64,000 nt of DNA from contig JBJTTJ010000078.1 of the NCBI GenBank assembly GCA_046080125.1, positions 1 through 64,000 of the forward strand, given 5' to 3'. This DNA comes from Cuspidothrix sp046080125. GTDB taxonomy: Bacteria; Cyanobacteriota; Cyanobacteriia; Cyanobacteriales; Nostocaceae. Below are positions 17,015 to 25,566 of the stretch, in pieces. Each line of letters starts with the position of its first letter. Position 1 is the stretch's first letter. Made by a program: the position numbers and the translations under genes. The notes beneath the pieces were generated by a model. That model had not been told where the DNA came from. It ran no database searches and saw nothing but the letters and a program-made list of their open reading frames with translations.

Positions 17015-18684
17015 TTAGGTAATAAAAATGGATGATTCCAAGACTTTGAATTTATCTTAATCCCCAAAACCTGGGTGTACCACAGTTCCCACATTATTAG
17101 TAACCATAGTATCTCACCTATCCGTCGTCCTTGAATATTTCCTCCTAATTGTCCTGTAATAATTTGTGTTGCTATATCAGGGTAAAAAATACTTTGTTTT
17201 TTAAGTATACCAGGATTTAACCAATTGCCAAGATCATGCCAAAAATTCTTTACACACCAAGAGGTTAAGGGAACACCCATACCCCGCTTTTGTCTCCAAA
17301 CAATTTCTGATGGTAGCCAATTTTCTACAGCACGTTTGAGTATATACTTTTCACAAGCGCCTTGTAAACAGAGTTCTCCAGATAGTCGAAAAGTCCATTC
17401 TGCTAATAGTAAATCACAAAAAGGCGATCGCACATTTAACCCCTGAGCAAATCCCAACGCAGTCGCACGGGGATGGATATTTTGCGCTCCTTTTAACATC
17501 AAACTAGCACGACGCAAACGATGTAATAAGGAAGGACAAAAACGAACATCAAGAGCATCTAGCAGCCATTCCTGGGCATTTAAACTCTGAATCCGGCTAT
17601 AAATTTCTGGTTGATAAACTTGTTTTTCATAACCCCAAAGACGGTGAAAAGTTCGCAAGTATTGGTGAATAAAATTTTCATTTTTTTGAGGATGTTCAGC
17701 TTGATAAATACCCGCAGCAATTAAAGGTTTATTTGTCCAACCTGCAAATAATTGATCACCACCTTCACCATTAAAAATCACCTGAGTTTCTTGAGAAGCA
17801 ACTTTATTTAAAAGATATAAAGGAACAGTGACACCATCACCAAAAGGTAAATCTAAAGCTTTAACGGTAGGAATAATCGCATTTTTAATATTTTTTGGAC
17901 TAGCATCAACTTTAATTAAAGGAATATTCAGAAACTGCGCTACCTGTTCTCCATAGGGATATTCAGAAATACCAAACTCACCAAAATCTAAAGCATAACC
18001 GTACACTTTTACCCCTGCTTGTACCAATAAAGCAGCAACTATGGAAGAATCTAAACCACCAGATAGGAAAACTCCTACAGGTTCATCTTTTAAATCAGTA
18101 ATTTGGTTTTCTATCGAATCTTTTAGTAATTTTTGTAATTGACAAATCGCGGTATTTTCATCCTGAATTTGTTCTTGTAATTCAGTCCATTGATAAACTT
18201 TTTTAACACAAGGATAACCAATATTATCAATATCAAAAATCACCTCTGTTCCCGCAGCTACAGAAAAGATATGATTTACGGGGGTGAGGGGATTAGGGAC
18301 ATAAGAAAAACAACTATAACCATATAGACCAGCAATACTAATTTCTGGATTTTCTCTGATTTCTAAAAGTAATTTTAATTGAGAAGCAAACCAAATTACA
18401 TTGTTTTGCTGAGTCCAAAATAAAGGAACTCTTCCAAATGCTTCTCTACCCAAAATTAATCTATTTTCTGCTATCTTGACCCAAGTATCAGGTTTAGAAA
18501 ATCCAGATGCTGATATAGATGCAATGGTTTTTTCTGGTAAAATCGGTACGGAATTACAATCTATATAAATAATATTATCAGCAAATTTTTCTCTGTTAAT
18601 TTCTGTTTGTATTCCTGTCCATTTGTGCTGCGGAAGTTCTTGTTTTTGATTACGCCAATAACCGATAAAATGATAGGGAAACAT
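16978..18684 (-). CDS. Asparagine synthetase-like ATP-dependent amide ligase without glutaminase Cys
   Basis: A 568-residue asparagine-synthetase-family protein. The ATP-pyrophosphatase motif SGGLDSS is at 208-214 and FNGEGGDQLFAG follows, so adenylation of a carboxylate is plausible. The N-terminal Ntn domain is kept in outline (LILGREAFGRVPLFW, resembling RDPFGIRPLYY) but the obligatory Cys2 is absent; the protein starts MFPYHF. It therefore cannot use glutamine by the standard route. That is the pattern of beta-lactam synthetase and lasso-peptide cyclase relatives, which join an internal or separate amine. It overlaps the decarboxylase-like gene by 37 bases. No lasso precursor or B-protein was seen nearby. 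Product unknown. Confidence 0.82.
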   Translation of the reverse strand: MFPYHFIGYWRNQKQELPQHKWTGIQTEINREKFADNIIYIDCNSVPILPEKTIASISASGFSKPDTWVKIAENRLILGREAFGRVPLFWTQQNNVIWFASQLKLLLEIRENPEISIAGLYGYSCFSYVPNPLTPVNHIFSVAAGTEVIFDIDNIGYPCVKKVYQWTELQEQIQDENTAICQLQKLLKDSIENQITDLKDEPVGVFLSGGLDSSIVAALLVQAGVKVYGYALDFGEFGISEYPYGEQVAQFLNIPLIKVDASPKNIKNAIIPTVKALDLPFGDGVTVPLYLLNKVASQETQVIFNGEGGDQLFAGWTNKPLIAAGIYQAEHPQKNENFIHQYLRTFHRLWGYEKQVYQPEIYSRIQSLNAQEWLLDALDVRFCPSLLHRLRRASLMLKGAQNIHPRATALGFAQGLNVRSPFCDLLLAEWTFRLSGELCLQGACEKYILKRAVENWLPSEIVWRQKRGMGVPLTSWCVKNFWHDLGNWLNPGILKKQSIFYPDIATQIITGQLGGNIQGRRIGEILWLLIMWELWYTQVLGIKINSKSWNHPFLLPNWLWKQYKKFQP

Positions 18685-18828
18685 ATAGTCTAAACTATGA
18701 CTTGTTTGATTTTTATGATTTTTATAATTAGATCTATTTTGAATGAACTAAATCTGTGATTGATGATATTACACAATAAACACCAGAAGTTGGTGATCTG
18801 GGTGATATCAACTAAATGCAAGAATAGC

Positions 18829-19446
18829 TTATTTAACTATAAATGTTTCTTCACTAATTTTTCTTCCTTCTAGTAATATTTCTACTTTCCAATTACCTAC
18901 AGGTGCAGTAGGATTAATAGTATAACGACAATAGGTATCCCAAATAGAAGTTTTAATTTCGCGGGTTTGATAGTTGTTCTGTTTAACAATTTGACCACTA
19001 GGATCAATCCAATTGCAAGTAAGAGATAATTTTTTACCTATTGGTGCATCTTTTAAAGTGATCCGATAAAAAAGTTCAGAATTAGATTGACGATCAATTA
19101 TTTGCAAAGTAAGATTATCAGCGAGGGTAATTTTATCTTGTTGAACAGAAACATTAGCTAATAAAGAACTCTGTTGTTGATTAACAAAGAAGAATCCTCC
19201 CATAGCTATAATCACACTCGCAACTACTCCAGCTATAATCATTTTTTGGTGACGTTGTTGCACTTCTAAAGCTTGACGACGACCTAATTGAATTATAGCT
19301 TCATCTAATAATTCAGGTGGTAAGTTTAACTCTTGTAAAATTTCCTGAATTTGCTGTTGATCAAATTCCGCTTCTTGACGCAGTTGTAAACCTTGAACTT
19401 CAGCAATAATTTGGTTTAATTGTTCTTGAGTTAGTCGCTGGTTCAT
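18829..19446 (-). CDS. Single-pass membrane protein of unknown function
   Basis: A 205-residue protein. The N-terminal 65 residues are a Gln/Glu-rich helical region (LTQEQLNQIIAEVQGLQLRQ; IQEILQELNLPPELLDEAII). One membrane helix follows at about 69-88 (IIAGVVASVIIAMGGFFFV), then a 115-residue extracytoplasmic beta-rich domain with paired cysteines (LSLTCNWIDPSGQ; TYCRYTINPTAPVGNWKVEI). ATG at 19446 is preferred; an in-frame start at 19491 adds 15 residues coding across a dispersed repeat. The layout suggests an inner-membrane or thylakoid protein with a lumenal/periplasmic domain. It is not clearly linked to acs upstream. Confidence 0.65.
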   Translation of the reverse strand: MNQRLTQEQLNQIIAEVQGLQLRQEAEFDQQQIQEILQELNLPPELLDEAIIQLGRRQALEVQQRHQKMIIAGVVASVIIAMGGFFFVNQQQSSLLANVSVQQDKITLADNLTLQIIDRQSNSELFYRITLKDAPIGKKLSLTCNWIDPSGQIVKQNNYQTREIKTSIWDTYCRYTINPTAPVGNWKVEILLEGRKISEETFIVK

Positions 19447-19528
19447 AAATTGTTGATAGTAATTTCTGTTTTCATATACGCAAAGACACAAAAAACTCTT
19501 TGCATCTTTGCGCGATCGCTATCCTAAA

Positions 19529-21499
19529 TTAATTCCCTTCCCGTAACTTATCCAACACACTGCGATCCTCCAAGGTCGAAGTATCCCCTGATATTTCCTG
19601 ACCTGCTGCCAAATTCCGCAACAAGCGCCGCATAATCTTACCAGAACGGGTTTTAGGTAAAGCATCAGTAAACCTGATTTCACCAGGACGGGCGATCGCC
19701 CCAATTTCCTGTACAACGTGCTTTTTCAGTTCCTTACTCAACTCCTCACTCCCTTGAAAACTTCCCTCTAAAGTCACAAAAGCTACAACTTCCTCACCCT
19801 TTAACTCATCAGGTTTACCCACCACAGCAGCCTCAGCAACCGCCGGATGAGATACCAGGGCAGATTCTACTTCCATTGTTCCCAGGCGGTGTCCAGAGAC
19901 GTTCAGGACATCATCAACGCGCCCCATCACCCAGAAATAGCCGTCTTCATCCTTTCTGGCACCATCCCCAGCAAAGTACGTATATTTACCATCTTGAGGT
20001 GGAATATGTTCCCAATATGTCCGCCGGAAGCGATCAGGATCACCGTATACAGTCCGCATCATTCCCGGCCAAGGATATTTTACTGCTAAATAACCACCTT
20101 GATTGTCTGGAACTGTGTTACCATCTAAATCCACAATATCCGCGATAATACCAGGAAAAGGACGGGTTGCAGAACCGGGTTTAGTGGGAATTGCACCTGG
20201 TAAAGGTGTAATCATAATTCCACCAGTTTCCGTTTGCCACCAAGTATCCACAATTGGACAACGTTCGCCACCGATGACTTTGTGATACCACATCCAGGCT
20301 TCGGGGTTGATAGGTTCACCGACAGTACCCAATAATCGCAGAGAAGACAAATTACGGTTTTTAGGATGGTGTTCACCCATTTTAATAAAGGCGCGGATGG
20401 CGGTAGGTGCGGTATAAAAAATTGTTACGCCGTATTTTTCAATTACATCCCAGAAACAACCAGGATTAGAAGCACGAGGCGCACCTTCATACATTACAGT
20501 CGTTGCGCCATTGGAAAGGGGTCCATAAACTATATAGCTATGTCCAGTAATCCAACCGACATCAGCAGTACACCAATATATATCTGTATCCTGGAGGTCA
20601 AAAATCCATTTTGTCGTGATATGGCTGTATAAGTTATAACCACCTGTCGTATGGACAACTCCCTTCGGTTTACCCGTACTACCAGAGGTATAAAGAACAA
20701 AGAGCATATCTTCGCTGTCCATAGGTTCGGCAGGACAGTCGGCGGATGCCATTTTTTGTAAATCATGCCACCAGTGGTCCCGTCCTGCTGCCATTTGGGT
20801 TTTTTGATTTGTGCGTTGTACAACTAACACATCTGTAACACTGGGTACGGCATGATCGGCTAAAGCTTTATCTACTTGTTCTTTAAGAGGTACAATTGCA
20901 TCCTTACGCCAACCTCCATCTGCTGTGACTACTAACTTAGCCTGTGCATCATTTAGTCGATCGCGTAAAGCTTCCGCACTAAATCCTCCAAACACGACAC
21001 TATGAGGTGCGCCAATTCTCGCACAGGCTAACATTGCTATTGCCGCTTCGGGAATCATAGGCATATATATTCCCACGCGATCGCCCTTTCTCACCCCCAA
21101 CTGTTTGAGAACATTCGCAAATTGACAAACTTCTCGATGCAATTGGGCATAAGTTAACGTGCGTGAATCTCCCGGTTCTCCTTCCCAAATTAACGCCGCC
21201 TTGTTTTTACGCCAAGTCGTCAAATGTCTATCAAGACAGTTGTAAGAAATATTAATCTTGCCATTCACAAACCACTTAGCAAAGGGAGGTTGCCAATCTA
21301 GCACAGTATCCCATTTGTCAAACCAATGTAACTCTTTTCGCGCTAATTCTGCCCAAAACTTCTCAGGATCAGCCTTAGCAGTATCATAAAGACGCTGATA
21401 CTCCTCCGGGCTTTTGATATGTGCCTGTTGGGAAAATTCGCTCTGAGGCTGAAATAGTCGCTTTTCCTGTAGGATGGATTCTATAGTCGCTTGAGACAT
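19529..21499 (-). CDS. acs: Acetyl-CoA synthetase (AMP-forming)
   Basis: A 656-residue Acs, which makes acetyl-CoA from acetate, ATP and CoA through an acetyl-adenylate. The adenylate-forming signature YTSGSTGKPKGVVH is at about 271-284, and the hinge region reads GRVDDVLNVSGHRLGTMEVE. The C-terminal PKTRSGKIMRR holds Lys621, the catalytic lysine that is commonly regulated by acetylation. Full length, with the N-terminal ACAS extension (FWAELARKELHWFDKWD). It is transcribed alone; a dispersed GCAAAGA-type repeat and a HIP1 site lie just downstream. Confidence 0.97.
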   Translation of the reverse strand: MSQATIESILQEKRLFQPQSEFSQQAHIKSPEEYQRLYDTAKADPEKFWAELARKELHWFDKWDTVLDWQPPFAKWFVNGKINISYNCLDRHLTTWRKNKAALIWEGEPGDSRTLTYAQLHREVCQFANVLKQLGVRKGDRVGIYMPMIPEAAIAMLACARIGAPHSVVFGGFSAEALRDRLNDAQAKLVVTADGGWRKDAIVPLKEQVDKALADHAVPSVTDVLVVQRTNQKTQMAAGRDHWWHDLQKMASADCPAEPMDSEDMLFVLYTSGSTGKPKGVVHTTGGYNLYSHITTKWIFDLQDTDIYWCTADVGWITGHSYIVYGPLSNGATTVMYEGAPRASNPGCFWDVIEKYGVTIFYTAPTAIRAFIKMGEHHPKNRNLSSLRLLGTVGEPINPEAWMWYHKVIGGERCPIVDTWWQTETGGIMITPLPGAIPTKPGSATRPFPGIIADIVDLDGNTVPDNQGGYLAVKYPWPGMMRTVYGDPDRFRRTYWEHIPPQDGKYTYFAGDGARKDEDGYFWVMGRVDDVLNVSGHRLGTMEVESALVSHPAVAEAAVVGKPDELKGEEVVAFVTLEGSFQGSEELSKELKKHVVQEIGAIARPGEIRFTDALPKTRSGKIMRRLLRNLAAGQEISGDTSTLEDRSVLDKLREGN

Positions 21500-21766
21500 G
21501 GTGATTTATGTAAACGATATTGTGACTGAAAACTATTTTTAACTAAATTGTGTAGCACAACTTGGGATTTTCATAGACTCCCAGTGTAAAGATTCGTTAC
21601 TAATATGCTCCTTTAGTTCCACTCTAGTACGAAAATTAATTAACACTCAATTCATCAGCATCATAGTAAAATCAAACAATGATCATGTTTTTAACAAACC
21701 TATTTACCGCTCAAGTAACATCCACGCCTTCGACAACTAAGTTAGTGTTTTACCATAGGATATAGT

Positions 21767-22459
21767 TTGCAAGCTAAAGAAATTAAAGATAAACTAAATC
21801 TACTGATTGAACGAGCCTCTGACATAGATCCAAATCTAGCCACCAAATTAGGAGATATCAACCGTTGGATCAGACACATTAAACTGGGTTCTCTGACATC
21901 CAAGCCTATCGTTGTGGCTTTTTTGCTAGAAGTAATCACAGATGCTAATGTTTGGTTAGCTATAAAATCTTTACCTTCTCAAGCAGAGCAAAGGCTACAA
22001 TTTGAGCAAATGACCGCTAATGAAAGATATTGGTATGGTTGTTTATTTCCCAAATGGATCAATGCTACGGACACCAAATTTTATATTTGGAAGAAAAAAA
22101 TGATGGCGGGTGATTTTAATCAGGCAGATAGTGATATCATTAAATATATAGCCCAGGATATTGTCAATCGTGAAGGGAGTGTTTGGCGGCGTTATATAGC
22201 TGACCTTTCTATGGCCACAGACCTCATTGTTAGCAATCATCAAAATAAACCACTCTGTATTCAAGTCACCAGCGTTAGTGAAGAATTTCATACCAAAAAA
22301 TATCAAAAGTGGCACAATGCACTGCAATTATGGGAAATAGAACGAGGATTATTTTTGAGTTACAATCCCAAAGACGATGATTTTGTCCATCAATTAGTCA
22401 ATGTCGCACTGTATAACAGTGATCACCTTGACGAAGGAAAATATGTCAATTTTTCCTGA
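21767..22459 (+). CDS. Hypothetical protein with possible PD-(D/E)XK-like core
   Basis: A 230-residue protein without a recognised family. No ATG is available upstream of the coding pattern; a TTG at 21767 with AGGA six bases before it is the likely start, and an in-frame TAG at 21743 blocks longer forms. The second half contains MATDLIVSNHQNKPLCIQVTS and then KKYQKWHNALQLW. The Asp followed by a beta strand ending IQVTS resembles PD-(D/E)XK cores where Glu-x-Lys becomes Gln-x-Thr; this is a weak, pattern-only idea. The first half is helical. The next gene follows by 64 bases, so they may form a pair. Confidence 0.55.
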   Translation: MQAKEIKDKLNLLIERASDIDPNLATKLGDINRWIRHIKLGSLTSKPIVVAFLLEVITDANVWLAIKSLPSQAEQRLQFEQMTANERYWYGCLFPKWINATDTKFYIWKKKMMAGDFNQADSDIIKYIAQDIVNREGSVWRRYIADLSMATDLIVSNHQNKPLCIQVTSVSEEFHTKKYQKWHNALQLWEIERGLFLSYNPKDDDFVHQLVNVALYNSDHLDEGKYVNFS

Positions 22460-22523
22460 TTCCTCAGTCTGCAAATCGAAATCTGTCTCCTAGCCAACAA
22501 TTAATCCGCCTAAAACACCATTT

Positions 22524-22943
22524 ATGGTTAACCAGCAACAAACTAATAATAGCACCCAACTCCAGGACTTGACCGAAGCCTTAACAGCAGCCCGGAGAAT
22601 GCAGCAAGATTGGCTAAATTATGGACTAAATTTTGTACATATTTATGTAGAAGATGTGGAAAGTGATTGGTTAGAAACCTGGAGTGATGATGAAATATCT
22701 AATCCTTTGTTTGATGCTATTAAAGATTTTTTGGTAAGTGATGATCAAATTGCAATTAAAATTCGGAAATATTTTCCAGAAACATCATTATATGATTTAG
22801 CTGTAGATCTAGAAGAATGTCTCAGAATTTCTAGAGATAATGACAAAGCATCTGCTGTGAAAAACGTCTTAGCCGATGATATTGATCTTGATGATCGGGA
22901 ATTACTGGATTTAGTCAACAGTTTTCTGGATAAATTAGTTTAA
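22524..22943 (+). CDS. Hypothetical acidic protein
   Basis: A 139-residue acidic, mostly helical protein with no known domain. It begins with a polar Gln/Asn stretch (MVNQQQTNNSTQLQDLTEAL), continues with ARRMQQDWLNYGLNFVHIYVED, and ends in Asp-rich helices (VLADDIDLDDRELLDLVNSF). No membrane or signal segment. It follows the preceding hypothetical gene closely on the same strand and ends at a terminator-like hairpin, so the two are probably one transcript. High net negative charge could suit a partner or inhibitor of the first protein, but nothing shows this directly. Confidence 0.6.
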   Translation: MVNQQQTNNSTQLQDLTEALTAARRMQQDWLNYGLNFVHIYVEDVESDWLETWSDDEISNPLFDAIKDFLVSDDQIAIKIRKYFPETSLYDLAVDLEECLRISRDNDKASAVKNVLADDIDLDDRELLDLVNSFLDKLV

Positions 22944-22950
22944 GCTATCA

Positions 22951-22999
22951 ATAGGGTATGTGATGATCAAGTCTGTAACACACCCTATCTATCTTTTTA
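22951..22999 (+). terminator. Terminator-like hairpin after the hypothetical pair
   Basis: ATAGGGTATGTG pairs, with mismatches, to CACACCCTAT (ending at 22987), followed by CTATCTTTTTAAAAA. Confidence 0.5.
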
Positions 23000-23468
23000 A
23001 AAATTAAACCGAATATCCATAATATTTGAACGCCAATAAACGCAAATAAACGCGGATGATCTATTGACAATATAATTTGTGCTAAAATTTAACTCTCATT
23101 CAGACGGAGTAAATGAATATACTTTCATCTCCCTTAATGTTAAAAAGCCTAAAATTTGGTAGTTATGATATTGAGTCAAAATATTCGATAAAACTTAACT
23201 TTTGCACGGACTGATTCGTAATAAAAGAACTCAGTGACCTGGGTATGAACGATTGCTATGGCTGAATACTTGCAGAAAAGTTAACTAAATTTTTATCTGT
23301 ACTTGATATTACTTTTATTTTCGATGTGTTAAGCTGACTCAAGTTATCAAAACTCAGCATCGAATATTTTTAGATGACTATATTCACATTTTTAGCATAC
23401 TACCTTAATTCGCTTCGTATTCCACATATCAAAATCATCCTTTTTAAGCTATTGAGGTTAATTAATTT
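23000..23468 (+). other. Gap with a possible independent small transcript
   Basis: No large gene. It holds an STRR-like run (AATAAACGCAAATAAACGCG, 23036-23055), TTGACA at 23064 with an extended -10 TGCTAAAAT, and a 33-codon frame (23113-23214) preceded by CGGAG. A strong hairpin with a T tract closes at 23370. This looks like a promoter, short RNA or small peptide, and terminator. Confidence 0.35.
23320..23370 (+). terminator. Rho-independent terminator upstream of the methyltransferase-like gene
   Basis: TTCGATG (23320-23326) pairs with CATCGAA (23358-23364), an inner stem GCTGACT/ACTCAGC (one mismatch) extends it, and TATTTTT follows. No annotated gene ends just before it. Confidence 0.6.
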
Positions 23469-24149
23469 ATGGTTGCTAGTCTTAGACAAACCGTTCGAGG
23501 AATAGTTTTCACAAATCGTCACTTAGCAAGACTTTATTATGTTTTGAGTTTTTCCCGTCCAGTTTTACCCCAATGGGTTGGTGCTGATTATTACCGAGAA
23601 AAATCATCTTGGGAATTGCAATTAGATCGTTGTCCATGTGATCTTGAACTTGTGGAGTATTTGCAAAAATATAATATTCAAGATCAAAGTATATTCCATT
23701 TTGGTACAGGTGCCCATCATCTTCTAGGATTAGAAAATCAGAAATTTTCCCATCCCAATGAAATTATTGGCATTACCGCTTCGGTTCTTGAACATCAAGA
23801 ATATGTGCGATTATCTTTGAAAGATCGTTTACTGGCTAAATATTATAAAGTTCTCTGTACAGATATCTTCACTCTGACAGATCGTTCTTTACCGATGTTG
23901 GACGTAATTTCTTTGTTTCATTTAGGTGAATTTTATATGCCCGAAGAAGCCCCTTTTGTGCATCATGATGAAGAATCTCTGGTGATGATGTTCCTGAGTA
24001 AATTGAATCCGGGAGGCAAAATTCTCTTTTATACAAAATCAATTGGGTGGGGTAAGACTGAACCGATGATTGCAGAATTTGTCAAACAGGGAAAAATTCA
24101 CCAAACTGAAACCTACAAGAACTTACTGGTATATGCCAAAGGTAGTTAG
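23469..24149 (+). CDS. Putative SAM-dependent methyltransferase-like protein
   Basis: A 226-residue protein with a Rossmann methyltransferase outline. SIFHFGTGAHHLLGL (about 75-89) stands for the SAM loop, PMLDVISLFHLGEFY for motif IV, and LNPGGKILFYTKSIG (about 177-191) for motif VI before the last strands. The SAM loop has GTG where GxGxG is usual, so binding is plausible but not proven. A basic N-terminal segment (RQTVRGIVFTNRHLARLYYV) precedes the fold. No substrate can be suggested. The gene stands alone between two terminator-like hairpins. Confidence 0.6.
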   Translation: MVASLRQTVRGIVFTNRHLARLYYVLSFSRPVLPQWVGADYYREKSSWELQLDRCPCDLELVEYLQKYNIQDQSIFHFGTGAHHLLGLENQKFSHPNEIIGITASVLEHQEYVRLSLKDRLLAKYYKVLCTDIFTLTDRSLPMLDVISLFHLGEFYMPEEAPFVHHDEESLVMMFLSKLNPGGKILFYTKSIGWGKTEPMIAEFVKQGKIHQTETYKNLLVYAKGS

Positions 24150-24187
24150 GACTGATACAAGATATAACTGAAACCCTGATTATTTCT

Positions 24188-24214
24188 TAGGGGGAAATTT
24201 ATGAATTACCTCTA
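24188..24214 (+). repeat. AATTCATGAATT-family palindrome, degenerate copy
   Basis: TAGGGGGAAATTTATGAATTACCTCTA is an imperfect member of the palindrome family also found near 14.2, 26.6, 45.5 and 50.8 kb. Confidence 0.5.
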
Positions 24215-24285
24215 CTTTTTTCTGTTGTGCGTAAGTCCTAACAGTTCAACTAATGGTATAATCCTTCTGTGATAAAATCCAACTG

Positions 24286-24318
24286 GGGGTGAGAAAACAT
24301 CACTCCTAGATATTTTTG
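24286..24318 (+). terminator. Weak terminator-like hairpin
   Basis: GGGGTGA (24286-24292) pairs with TCACTCC (24300-24306) with one G-U pair, followed by TAGATATTTTT. It lies 40 bases before the COG0523 gene. Confidence 0.4.
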
Positions 24319-24358
24319 AGTTGACCACCTGTTTCTAACACAAGATAACCAATAGACT

Positions 24359-25330
24359 ATGATCACTTCAGAAACATTTAATTCAATACCAGTGACAGTT
24401 TTAACCGGGTATTTAGGTGCGGGTAAAACTACTTTATTAAATCATATTCTTACCTACGAACACGGTAAGAAAGTTGCTATTATTGTCAATGAATTTGGAG
24501 AAGTTGGTATTGATAATCAATTAGTAATTGATGCCGACGAAGAAATATTTGAAATGAATAATGGTTGTATTTGTTGTACGGTGCGTGGTGATTTAATTCG
24601 CATCATTGGCAACTTAATGAAACGCCGGGATAAATTTGATCATTTAGTCATTGAAACCACTGGTTTAGCTGATCCTGCCCCTGTAATCCAAACATTTTTT
24701 GTAGATGAAGATATGCAAAGTCAATTGTCATTAGATGCGGTGGTGACAGTTGTTGATTCTAAACATATTTGGCAACATTGGGAAGCGGACGAAGCACAGG
24801 AACAAATTGCTTTTGCTGATGTAATTTTATTAAATAAAACTGATTTAGTTACACCAGAAATTTTAGATGAATTAGAAACTCGCATTCGGTCAATGAATGC
24901 TATAGCTAAAATTTACCGTACCCACAACTCTCAATTAGCAATGTCGGCTTTATTGGGTGTGAAAGCATTTGATTTAGATCATGCTTTAGAAATTGATCCT
25001 AATTTTTTAGGAGAAGATGCTCATGTTCATGATGAAACAGTGTATTCTGTCGCTATAGTTGCAGAAGGTTCTGTAAATGGTGAAAAATTAAATGTCTGGA
25101 TGACAGAATTACTCAGAAATCAAGGGACAGATATTTTTAGAATGAAGGGAATTTTAAATATTGATGGCGCAGATGAGCGTTTTGTTTTTCAAGGTGTTCA
25201 CATGATATTTGATGGTAAACCTGATAGACCTTGGAAAGACAATGAAACTCGCAAAAATGAATTGGTATTTATTGGGAGAAATCTAGATGAAGCCCAATTG
25301 AGGACTGATTTTTTTGCCTGTATGAATTAA
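24359..25330 (+). CDS. COG0523 (CobW/ZNG1-type) GTPase metallochaperone
   Basis: A 323-residue G3E-family GTPase. Members deliver zinc, cobalt or other metals to client proteins using GTP. The P-loop GYLGAGKT is at 17-24. The metal-binding CxCC signature follows as NNGCICC (Cys70, 72, 73). The Walker B/ETTG region is HLVIETTGLADP, the base-recognition motif NKTD is present, and a short His cluster (DAHVHDE) comes before the C-terminal CobW_C domain. Length is normal. It is not next to cobalamin genes, so a zinc role is more likely than cobalt, but that is inference. A WD40 protein follows on the same strand after 236 bases; the gap holds a large palindrome. Confidence 0.93.
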   Translation: MITSETFNSIPVTVLTGYLGAGKTTLLNHILTYEHGKKVAIIVNEFGEVGIDNQLVIDADEEIFEMNNGCICCTVRGDLIRIIGNLMKRRDKFDHLVIETTGLADPAPVIQTFFVDEDMQSQLSLDAVVTVVDSKHIWQHWEADEAQEQIAFADVILLNKTDLVTPEILDELETRIRSMNAIAKIYRTHNSQLAMSALLGVKAFDLDHALEIDPNFLGEDAHVHDETVYSVAIVAEGSVNGEKLNVWMTELLRNQGTDIFRMKGILNIDGADERFVFQGVHMIFDGKPDRPWKDNETRKNELVFIGRNLDEAQLRTDFFACMN

Positions 25331-25425
25331 GAGGATATCGGAAAACTTTTGTAAATTACCCTGAATCCCCATTAAAAAGAGGAACTTTGATTAATTTCTG
25401 GGGGATGTAGATAACACCTGATAAG

Positions 25426-25510
25426 TAGATTGGGTAGGAAGTAGTGTTAGCCTAGCGTACCCAACAAACCTCGAAAAATGTTGGGTTTCGTTCCTCAACC
25501 CAACCTACTC
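25426..25510. repeat. GTTGGGTT palindrome element, copy at 25.4 kb
   Basis: TAGATTGGGTAGGAAG on the left pairs with CAACCCAACCTAC on the right, with an inner inverted pair CCCAAC/GTTGGG. The same kind of element lies at 60217-60294 and a short form at 7068-7092. Confidence 0.6.
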
Positions 25511-25566
25511 AGTATAGTAGTGATTTTTCCTCCTGTGATATGTGCTAAAAATACAAGGTCAAAATT

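Noticed and set aside
15809..18684. Lasso-peptide cluster
   Set aside because: No precursor peptide or B-protein was seen near the asparagine-synthetase-like gene, and the partner is decarboxylase-like.
19847..20823. Several 60-97 codon frames on both strands inside acs
   Set aside because: All lie within the fully supported acetyl-CoA synthetase gene and show no domain.
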